Shown: one piece after another, positions 43,373-53,200 of the stretch | How the letters are laid out: each line of letters starts with the position of its first letter | Numbering within the stretch: the stretch's first letter is position 1 | DNA from: Cytidiella melzeri | Taxonomy: Eukaryota; Basidiomycota; Agaricomycetes; Polyporales; Irpicaceae | Assembly: GCA_022592445.1 (NCBI GenBank) | Contig: JABYQR010000218.1 | Location: 1 to 64,000, forward strand | Reading direction: 5' to 3' | DNA length: 64,000 nucleotides | The notes under the pieces: model-generated | What the model was told of the DNA's origin: nothing | Seen by the model: the letters and a program-made list of their open reading frames with translations, nothing else | Database searches by the model: none | Translations under genes and position numbers: made by a program

Positions 43373-44330
43373 ATGCTTGGGATGTGGCCACGAATTACGA
43401 GCTGCAATCGCACCATCTGTAACGCCATTAAATTCTCAGAGGCTCGACATATCTCTCTGAAAGCCGACGGTTACCCGAGGGACTTTTTGTTTCTCCCCGC
43501 GTTCTTTTCTGAAGCAGAGCAGCGACTTTTGCTTTCTGCGTCGCTGACACGGCTGGACCAGACAGATAGCAGACAGTACCGACGGCGAAGAAGAGAGTTT
43601 CTTGCCAAGAGGAAGGTCGAACCTTCTAGTGTGCAAGATATATTTCTACCAGACGACTACTACTGCTTTGAAGAGGCAAGTGCTGTGCGGGCCCAAACAT
43701 CACAAATACCTATTCTCACTTCTTTCCTCGCAGGGTCACTTCGACGGTGTCATTAAGAATTACCGCGAAATACAAATTTCTTCGTGGCCAGATGACAACC
43801 CAGAGTTGATTCGTACTCTAGACCGTTTAAAGTCGGTGCATCCACCCCAACCGACCCTCACACACATCCTCCACCTGGGGTCTGATGGAGAAATTCTAGT
43901 AAGAATTTCCCTTGTTGGTGCTTGTGGCTCACACTGAGACTTCTGTATGACCCTGCAGCCACATGTTGACAACCTCGACGCGAGTGGTTCGTGGATCCTG
44001 GGGGTCAGCCTAGGCAATACGCGAATATTACGGCTCGAGAACGTAAGCGACTCCGCGGATACGTATGAACTTGCTCTCCCATCCGGAAGCGTGTACCTTC
44101 AAAGGTTCAGATCTACATATATTTATAAGTGGAAGATTGAGTACTAAATTGATTTTCTCTTAGAGACAGTACCCGTTACGAGTACAAACATTCGATTCTG
44201 GTGTCGAACAACAACCCCGGTCAGCGACTAAGTATTATGATCAGAGTGAGGTTCATCAGCTCTCGTTCATGACGTTGCTAATACATGTTCGAAGGATCGA
44301 CTGTCGGAGAGTCGCGGACTGTCGCTGTAG
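43373..44330 (+). CDS. ALKBH7-like 2-oxoglutarate/Fe(II) dioxygenase
   Basis: AlkB-family members use Fe(II) and 2-oxoglutarate. ALKBH7 is mitochondrial and linked to programmed necrosis and fatty-acid metabolism in animals; the fungal role is less clear. Five exons (43373-43675, 43734-43898, 43959-44104, 44164-44245, 44295-44330) give 243 residues. PRDFLFLPAFFSEAEQRLLL opens the fold. GHFDGVIKNYREI and WPDDNPELIRTLDRL follow, and the Fe-binding HxD is in PHVDNLDASGSWILGVSLG. The distal His is in RYEYKHSILVS, and the closing Arg cluster is in GQRLSIMIRDRL. Intron 1 uses a GC donor (43676, GAG/GCAAGT): reading through it leads to a stop. The last exon choice (RLSESRGLSL) is the least certain. 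Confidence 0.85.
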
Positions 44331-44427
44331 TGCGGTACATCAAGTATTCCTTAGGCACTACTGATACAAGAATCGAGATTGCTAGAGCTACATGACCATA
44401 AGCACACACTGATAACCAATTACTGAC

Positions 44428-45888
44428 TCATCTAAAGGCACGCATCAACAGTTGACGCAGAATATCAGGTGTAGTAAAACGTATTGAATCGAAAAACGGG
44501 TGAATGCCCATGGAATAATGGTACCTCGGGTAACTGCCGAAGAACGAACGCGTGAGTGACTGATTGTTATGCCGGAAACATACTTTTTCTGACCGTGTGG
44601 TTATGATTTTGCGCAGATCCTCACAGAAGCTACCGCATTCTACCGCGTATGAACCGAGCAAATCTGAGATTGCAATGTGAAGCCTGGAGCAAGATGGGTC
44701 GGCTGTACTTTGCATCGTGCGTCTAGAGCTGCCGGGTACTAAGCTTTCATTAATAAGGCGACTTGCCGGAATGACCTACCACGCTTCATGGGGCTCCTGT
44801 TCGTGCGACCGCCCGACTGGACCTACGCTGATAAAGGCAACTCTTATACCCACATTCCTTAGAAGATGACCAAGGTTCTCTGCAATCTGCTGGCCGACCC
44901 CATGCAGCAACGAGACAGGCCTACATACTGTGCAAGATATTATGGGAAATCCATGGACGAAGAGTGGAGATCTACGCACAGTAGCATTCTCGTTGGCCAT
45001 GCGACAACAAGACGACTCTCCCTGAAGCTTCAGAAAGCATATCGATATAGTCTTCGATGACAAGAATCGGCTCTATCCAAGATAGACCGTCGATGGAATT
45101 CCAATCTGTCGAGGGGTAGACGTTGCGAAGCTCGAGGTGTGCCGCTGGCTTTGAGAGTCGATGACGATATTCTTCACGTTTAGCGGGAGAAGACGGCGAC
45201 AAGACGACCAACGCAACCAGGTTAAGAGAATGTTTCACGCAGTAGGCGTGTACCGTTTCAAACGCGTGTGTGCGCTGCGCCCCCGATTTCGTGTCGCACG
45301 AGATGGGAGCAACGAGGCCCCAGGACGTGTGAGTGGAACGCTCTTTTCGCTTGTGCCACGCGTATAGAAGCTTGAGGAAGGAGTCAATTACCGACGTTGA
45401 AACAATGGATGGAAGGAGCTGTCCCACCGATGATACGTCGGATGACTTTGTGGTTTGCTCTGAGGAGCTACACGTTGCAGGTACGTTTGAGCACAGCGCG
45501 AAGACAGTGTAGCCATGTTCGGAAAGACTGAGGGAGATAGCTTGGCCTAGGCCTAGGTATGTGTATAAGCAGATGTCGCCATGACTTTCGAGGGACATGG
45601 GGACTCACCGGCTTCACCGCCAACGATGACAATTGCGCTTTGCTGCGGTGTGTAGACTCCACACGCAGGTGCTGAGAGAATTCTCGATTCCCACTCAAAG
45701 ATGCTGGTTAGAGCATCCTCCGCGGAGGCAATAAGTGAAACAAGGACTCGCAGCCAAAATCGACAACAGAGATACGCGCACTCTTCAGCAAGAGCACGCA
45801 CAACTGACCGGCACTTTGAGACTTGGTTTACAAGCGACGCAATGTGCATGTGAGAGCTCACGACGAGGATATAGGAGGAGTCTTGCAT
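44428..45888 (-). CDS. Rossmann-like SDR/DUF1776-type protein
   Basis: Four exons (45888-45609, 45552-44980, 44927-44780, 44728-44428) join in frame to 433 residues with good GT-AG introns. A hydrophobic N-terminal stretch (CCRFWLRVLVSLIASAEDAL) is followed by AIVIVGGEAGLGQAISLSLSEHGYTVFALC. This has the GGxxGxG spacing of a short-chain dehydrogenase nucleotide site after a beta strand, interrupted by intron 1 inside the motif. Further segments are KERSTHTSWGLVAPISCDT, LNLVALVVLSPSSP, IEDYIDMLSEASGRVVLLSHG and, in the last exon, SFFGSYPRYHYSMGIHPFF. This order resembles fungal DUF1776 proteins, which are SDR relatives without a settled role. No YxxxK catalytic pair is obvious. The start could lie further upstream. 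Confidence 0.6.
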
Positions 45889-46516
45889 AAGACAAGCTGC
45901 CAGTGGGACTCATCCCAAGCAGCAGCCACAATCTATTCGGCATCCTCCTTGCTGCCGAAAGGCGGAAGTATAATACGGGCGCTCGCGGACACCGCCGGCA
46001 ACTTTCTGCCCTGAGAGGCTATGCCAGACCCTCCATCTCTGACTGTAACCATCGTGTTCCTGCCTCGACATCATGGCCTCAGGTCGTTCTTTAGAAATTC
46101 CAACCATCGTCCTATGCCGAGACTCTCGGATTCTCCATTTGTGCGCGACGGCCAATGATGAGACATCGCAAGTTCAGCGCGACCAGGGCATGGCACAAAC
46201 GCGTCAAATGGGGGACTAATGAATAGATTACCGACTGTCTAACTGAATGTCCGTACTAGAGGTATATACTAACAGTCCAGGTATTTGCAAGAATAGGAAT
46301 ACAAGCACAGGTGCGGGATGGTCTACGGTAACAGATCAGTGGGAGCATGGATACAGCACATAAATATGACATGGATGCCAGGGACGCGGTGAGTCCGTGT
46401 TATTGACGTGATGCAGATCACGCGTTTATGTCAATTTTTACGGCCTTTTGTGCAAGGTTGAAACGCTGTCAAGTCCGGTAAACCATAGGATACTTGGAAC
46501 CATGCACGAAATGAAC
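45889..46516. other. Spacer between two minus-strand genes
   Basis: It should contain the promoter of the 44428-45888 gene. A minus-strand open frame at 45910-46155 has no recognisable motif and may be leader. Nothing else is supported. Confidence 0.4.
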
Positions 46517-47038
46517 TCACAACACAGGCCGTGGTGGGCCGGGATCACCATCGACTTGGACCATGGCAAGAGCTTGTCCGCCCTGGAAAATTGCCTTTGT
46601 TGAGCATTGCGTACGAAGGCTGCCGTTGCGTATGGCCACTTACCTCGCCGGTGCGCCTCTCTGTCACCACACCTGTGAGTCTTTGGCCGTTTTCTGCCAG
46701 GTAGTAGACCTGGGTGCCAACCTGTGGGGACAAGGTTAGTCCAGGCTGGCAAGAGGGACGTGTAGATGGATAATACCGCGATGTTATTGTCCATGCGCAT
46801 AAGTGTCGCGACTTTGCTAGACGTGTAGGTGTTGAGGACATGGATCCTCCTGAGGAGCTGGAGGCCTTATAACGGTGCTGAACACAGATTGTGAGAAGAA
46901 AACATGGCTGTCGAAGGCATCATAAGCTTACCGAATTCGCAGGTGCGGTGAGCCACCCTCAAAGGAAGACGCAGGTTTTACGATACTGTGCGTATTGAAG
47001 TGTGAGCTGGAGTCTGAGTGCTGGATTAATTTCGTCAT
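46517..47038 (-). CDS. Small hypothetical protein, four exons, 107 residues
   Basis: Exons 47038-46932, 46849-46777, 46721-46644 and 46582-46517 join in frame to 107 residues through introns with GTAAGC, GTATTA and GTAAGT donors and AG acceptors. The N-terminal part is polar (MTKLIQHSDSSSHFNTHSIV). The middle includes SKVATLMRMDNNIAVGTQVYYLAENGQ, read in two pieces across an intron, then RLTGVVTERRTGE. The last exon reads GGQALAMVQVDGDPGPPRPV. The alternating hydrophobic pattern around VYYLAENGQRLTGVV suggests a small beta barrel. No family was recognised. An upstream in-frame ATG near 47152 would lengthen it by 38 residues. It is supported by exon logic only. Confidence 0.45.
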
Positions 47039-47594
47039 GATGTAGGTCGAGGAGGACCGGTAACAACTGTGGGTGATTAACCCGGCACAGGCTGCACACG
47101 CGAGAGGGGAAGCTTGAGGAAGGGTTTGACGAGATGGCCTGATTCTAGGCAAGCAGCTGTGTTCCGGGGGTAAGGAACGACCTTCGGGGAATGAACGAGG
47201 AGATCGAGAGCTTCACGGGAAGAGGAAACGGTCAGATAGGAGCATGAGGAAGATTGCCTGAGAAAACGCTGTCAGCAGCCTGTAGGACGCGAGGTCTACG
47301 TAATAATAGCCAGCGAGAAATGAGGAGAACGAAACGACTAGCCAGCGAACGAGCAGGGACAAACACATCCTGCCTGCCCTCGGCTCGATTTCTCCTCTCT
47401 CAGCACCCAACGGCTTATTTTCGGTATAGCACCATGATCTGCAGCTGTGTTGGTTAGTCTCCAGGGAGAAACGAGGTTCAAAGCTCGAGTGCAGCCGTTT
47501 TACAGTAAAATCAGGTTTTGATCATGGATCATTGAGACAGCCTGCGGGCGCTCGCACCCTCAATAATCATCTTGCACATTGACCGCCACCACCC
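47039..47594. promoter_or_regulatory. Region upstream of LST8 and of the small minus-strand gene
   Basis: A 556-bp gap between two divergent start codons. It probably holds both promoters. No further gene is seen. Confidence 0.35.
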
Positions 47595-49093
47595 ATGCCT
47601 GCCCAGACCAGACAAGCGCAGGCACCTGCTCGCCATGACATGTCAGTTATTCTAGTCACAGGGTCCTATGACCACGACATACGTTTCTGGGAGGCCTGGA
47701 GCGGTATCTGCTCACGAACAATCTCCCGCACAAACGAAACCAGCCAGCAGCAAATAAATCGTCTCGCAATATCCCCGGAGTGAGTAACAGTCCCCAATCA
47801 CCTCGGCTGGTGTTGAATTCGGACCTTCTGCAAGCAAGCGGCTGCTCGCCGCGGCCATCTACAAGAAGGTCCACATCTATGAGATTGCAAACGCGTCCTC
47901 CACCCCAGTAAATTCCCTGGCTCATGAAATACACGCGTTGGCCTGATCTGTCCCGTATAGCTCATCACATTCGAGGGCCACAATTCAAACATCACTGCTG
48001 TATGTTTCCACAGTGAAGGAAAATGGCTGGTGACAGGAAGCGAAGACTGCACTATCAAAATCTGGGATCTTCGGTATGTGGCGCGGTGGCACCTGCATGC
48101 GCGTAGCCTCACACATATTCTTCACACAGTAGCACACACTTGCACCGCAACTATGACAACGAAGCACCAGGTAATGATTATCATTCGGGTCTTAGAATGC
48201 TAATGTAAAGCATCCAATCAAGTGAACGACGTCGTCGTACACCCCAATCAGGGTGAACTCATCTCATGCGACCAGGCAGGCAGAATCAAGCAGTGGGACC
48301 TTTCCGAGAACATCTGCACTCACGAGCTGGTCAGTGCCCCACAACGCGTATTTTTGTTTCCTATTCATATTGACACACCTCTCAGACCCCTGCCGGCGAT
48401 ATACCGATGCGTTCTATCACGTTAGCTTCGGACGGATCGTGCCTCGTCGCTGGGAACAACAAGGTGATTCCTTTGTATGCTCTCCCTATTCGAGTGTCGC
48501 AGACTCACCATATACAGGGCAAGTGCTACGTGTGGAGGATCAACGAAGAACGGTCGGGGTTGCCCCGTTTTCAGGCTGTCAAGAAATTTCAAGCACACAA
48601 CAAGTATATCACGCGTTGTTTGTTGAGTCCCGACGACAAGTAAGCGGCTCTGATCCAGATCATCATCTACACTCGGCTACTCAACGATTGAAATGACCGA
48701 CTCTCGTTGTACAGGTACTTGGCGACGTGCTCAGCAGATACGACAGTAAAGATCTGGTCAATTTCGCATAATTATGATTTTAATCCGGAGAAGATCCTGC
48801 AAGGGCATCAGCGATGGGTGTGGGACTGTGCGTTTAGCGCAGACTCCGCTTACCTCCTCACAGGTTGGTTTTGCTTTTTTTTTACGTGAACTGCACAGGG
48901 GTAGCTCAACGATCACAGCATCTTCGGATCACACTGCTCGACTGTGGAAGATGTCTACTGGGGAAGAAGAAAGACAGTACAAGGGTCATTCCAAAGGTTC
49001 TTGCATACGTCCTGATCTGGAAAAAGTTGATCGCTAACAAGTTGGGAATACTTAGCAGTGGTATGCTGCGCGTTGCACGACGGTGCCAGCTAA
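47595..49093 (+). CDS. LST8: LST8/Wat1, WD40 subunit of TOR complexes
   Basis: Lst8 is the seven-bladed WD40 propeller that binds the TOR kinase domain in TORC1 and TORC2. Exons separated by short introns encode successive blades: [32 protein letters not shown], then [12 protein letters not shown]. Next come [20 protein letters not shown] with [29 protein letters not shown] with [12 protein letters not shown], and [17 protein letters not shown] with [64 protein letters not shown], and [16 protein letters not shown] with YKGHSK complete the propeller. The last intron joins to [12 protein letters not shown] and a stop at 49093, matching the conserved C-terminus. The length fits the roughly 310-320 residues of the family. 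Confidence 0.94.
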
Positions 49094-50229
49094 CGAGGTA
49101 GCACGATTCGATGCCCCAGCACTGCCTCGGATCGTCGTCAGTTTTCACTCTGTCATTAGCAATGTACTAGCATCTAGCGCAACGTGTTATTCACATTTTC
49201 ACCTCCACCCCTCGGACGCCTGGAACGCCAAAAGATCCCGCTTTTTCGGAGTTTGTTCAAAATGTACGTCACCAATGTACGTGAATACTAACATGATGAT
49301 CTTCTTTAGAACAGGTGGCGGGAGGCTGGTCTAGATTCACTTGCGGTGAGTTTATGACGCATATCGCATCTACAACGAGTCTCCCTCAAAAGGATCTAAT
49401 ACGAAGCCTCGCATTGATGGCGATCTGGGGTTAATCCTCCCTCGTGCCTTGCATGAAGCTGGATTAGCATTGGACGTCCAATGCGACGACTTGGGAAGTT
49501 GCGTGTCTTGCGACTGGATCTTGGGGTAGAAGGTACTGCGAAGTTCGCAATTCCGCGGGCATGTCCCAACATGTGGCCGGGGGATAGAGCTCACGGATGC
49601 CTCCGAAAGGCCAGTGTTCGTAATGCATTGTCCGGTTCAAGTCCGGTCCCACTCCCACTTCCTACACACATTGACTCCTGAAGTTACACCCACATTGATG
49701 CGCGTGCTTGCAGTCGCATTCCTCCGATGGGTCTGTCGGACCTGCAAGGCTTGCGCCGGCTGAGGGGTGAGAGAGAAGATGGTCAGCACGACCATGGCAG
49801 GGTTTACTCACATAAAGTGACTTGGAGGTCCTTCTCTCTCCAACTCTTTGCGCATTGAACTCTCATATGTGGCCAGACGGGCTGTCTATTTGGACAGGGG
49901 CGTTAACACGCGAGCCGAACCAGTTTGCATTGGGTAGTTGAACTGTCGCGGAGTTGTAATGTGCAACGGGACTCCGTGCGGACGAACCGTTTCATATCGA
50001 TTGCATACAGTGTAGATGTGATTGGCTGAGATCATTGAACCTTGTCCCGTGATCGGTCCGCAATGGCGCAAGACGTTCTGGCAGGAGACGTGACTCCTTC
50101 GGACCTTGGCCAACCTCAGTCCAAAGTTTTCCAAGTTTTCTAGGTGGACTGCACCTCTCGCCTCGACATCCACCATCGTCCTGTCGTCTACCAGCATCAT
50201 TGTCGAGTATAGGTCCTACCTTACGTTCT
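49094..50229. other. Gap between LST8 and GLT1 with one possible small gene
   Basis: This holds the LST8 3' region and GLT1 promoter. Between about 49190 and 49530 on the plus strand are coding-looking pieces: TPRTPGTPKDPAFSEF, then NRWREAGLDSLA after a GTACGT...TTTAG intron, then GLILPRALHEAGLALDVQC to a stop at 49529. The second intron would be only about 34 bp and no start codon is clear. A ggttcaagtccgg phrase near 49630 looks like a tRNA T-arm, but no cloverleaf could be built. Confidence 0.4.
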
Positions 50230-53200
50230 ATGGCCACTGACCTTCGTTCTACAACTCCTGTCTTACAGAATACTGCCACTGAATCCCAAAATTATGCTGA
50301 GAACGGCTTCCACGCCGTTCAGCGCGATCCCGCCTCTTGGGCGGGTACTCTCCCAGCCTCTCAGGGCCTCTACAAGAACGAATACGAAAAAGATTCATGC
50401 GGTGTAGGTTTCATATGTCACATCAAAGGCGAGCAATCCCACAAGATCATCTCCGATGCTCGTCAACTCCTATGCGCTATGACCCATCGTGGTGCGACAG
50501 GAGCTGACAGTCGAGACGGTGACGGTGCTGGTGTCATGACGGGCATCCCTCACCTTTTCTTCAAGCGTGAGGCTGAGAGGGAGATTGGTTGCGAACTTCC
50601 CGAGTTGGGCCAGTACGCTGTCGGCAATGTCTTTTTCAAGCCCAACGATCCTGTAGGCCTCCAAAGGCAGCAAGCTACCTTTTCCAAGCTCGCAGGAGAG
50701 CTTAACCTTCGTGTGCTGGGCTGGAGGGAGGTCCCCACAGACGGCACCATTCTCGGTCCTGCGGCCGCGAGCAAGGAGCCGGCTATCCTGCAACCTTTCA
50801 TTGTCTTGCGTTCTGCTTACGGTGAAGGTAACGTCCCTCGAGGTGGTGCGTTCGATGCGAAACAGTTTGAACGTCAACTTTACGTTCTCCGCAAGCACGC
50901 TACTCATTCTATGTTGGTGTTCCCATCTCGTCTCTCAGTATAAAAAATAAGCTTAAACGTCTTGCAATTATCTTTCGCCTTAAGCACCCTCGCCAAGGGC
51001 TTCTATGTATGCTCCCTTTCGTCCAAAAATATCGTGTACAAGGGACAGCTCTCACCTCCCCAAGTGTACAATTACTATCACGACCTCAACCACGCGCTGT
51101 ATCGCTCTCATTTCACTCTTGTTCACTCTCGTTTTTCGACGAACACATTCCCTAGCTGGGACCGTGCACAGCCCATGAGGTGGGCCGCTCACAACGGTAA
51201 TTCTACAAATCCCCTTGATTATGCAAAATGCTAACATACGGACGACAGGTGAAATCAATACCGTTCGGGGTAACAAGAACTGGATGCACGCTCGTGAGGG
51301 TGTACTTCATTCTTCTTTGTTCGGGGACCAGCTTGATCTTCTCTACCCTATCATTGAGTCGGGAGGTTCCGACTCCGCGGCTTTCGACAACGTTCTCGAG
51401 CTGCTCGTCGTTAACGGTGTGGTCACTCTTCCGGAAGCAGTTATGATGCTCATCCCTGAGGCATGGCAGAGCAATGACATCATGGATCCTGAGAAGAAGG
51501 CTTTCTATCAGTGGGCTGCTTGCCTTCAGGAGCCGTGGGATGGTCCTGCGCTTTTCACTTTCAGCGACGGCCGCTACTGCGGCGCGAACCTCGACCGCAA
51601 CGGTCTCCGCCCTTGCCGTTATGTTGTCACGAGCGAGGACATCATCGTTTGCGCGTCAGAAGTCGGCGCTATATACATCCCTCCCGAGCTCGTGGTCTCG
51701 AAGGGACGTTTGAAGCCCGGTCGTATGCTTCTCGTCGATACAGAGGAGGGAAGGATTGTTGACGATAAGGAGCTCAAGCGCAATACTGCACGTAAGCAAA
51801 ACTTTGCGTCGTGGATTGAGGGCAATATGCTCGAGGTCCCGAACATTGTCAAGCGTGTCATGCGCACACAATCTATAGCTCCTAAGATCGACGAATTCTC
51901 CCTCAGCACCGACCCGAAGCTCCTCGCGTTTGGCTACACAGTCGAACAACTCAACCTGCTCATGATTCCTATGGTCACGGAAGGCAAAGAGGCCCTTGGA
52001 TCCATGGGTAACGATGCGCCTTTGGCATGTATGTCTACTCAGCCTCGGCTAATCTACGACTACTTCCGCCAGCTCTTTGCGCAGGTCACAAATCCACCTA
52101 TCGACCCTATTCGAGAGTCCATCGTCATGTCTCTCGAGGCCTATGTTGGTCCGGAGGGGAATCTACTTGAGATGAAGGCCGAGCAATGTCATCGTATCCT
52201 TCTCCCCTCCCCAATTCTCTCCATGGAGGAGATGAATGCGATGAAGAGCCTCAAGTTTGCTTACGGAACGTGGCCGTCTCGGGTCATCGACATCACTTTC
52301 CCCAAGGAGCACGGTTTGCCTGGCTATAAGATTGCCCTTGAGCGCGTTCAAAGCGAGGCTATGCAGGCAATTGAGGACGGTGTGAAGGTTGTCATCCTTT
52401 CCGATCGTGAGACAGGGCCCCACCGCTTGCCGCTCTCCGCGTTGGTTGCGTGTGGTGGTGTACATCATCATCTCGTAGCTCACAAGATGCGAGCCAAGGT
52501 CGCGATGATGGTCGAAACAGGCGAGGCCCGTGAGGTCCACCACCTCTGCGTGCTCCTGGGGTACGGCGCAGACGCTATTTGCCCTTGGCTTATGATGGAA
52601 TCAATACATAAGATTGTCCGCGAAGGGCTGTACGTACAATTTCGCTCTCAAAGTATTACTCCGTTATCTAACATATCGCGATACAGCGTGAAGGATAACA
52701 AAACAGTTGAGGATTTGATCGACAACTATCGTCACTCAGTAGACGGAGGTATCCTAAAGGTGATGTCGAAGATGGGCATCTCCACGTTGCAATCGTACAA
52801 GGGCGCTCAAATATTCGAGGCTATAGGCCTTCATGCCGAGGTGGTCGAGACTTGCTTCGCAGGCACTGCCAGCCGTGTACAGGGAGCCACCTTCGATCTC
52901 TTGGCAATGGACGCGTTTGAGATGCACGAACGCGGGTGGCCATCTCGGGAGACCATTCTCCCTCCCGGTATGCCTGAATCTGGAGAGTACCATTGGCGCT
53001 CTGGCGGTGAAGCGCACATCAACGACCCGTCTGGAATTGCGTACCTTCAGGATGCTGTCCGCGAGAAGAATCAGCAGGCTTATGATTTGTATTCGAAGAA
53101 CGCCAACGATCAAGCTCGGGCTGTTCACCTTCGTGGCCTTCTCGAGTTCCGCTTCGAGAACGCTACCGCCATTCCCATCGAGCAAGTAGAGCCGTGGAAC

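Noticed and set aside
49560..49665. tRNA gene suggested by ggttcaagtccgg
   Set aside because: The T-arm stem pairs poorly, and no anticodon arm, D-arm or 7-bp acceptor stem could be built on either strand.
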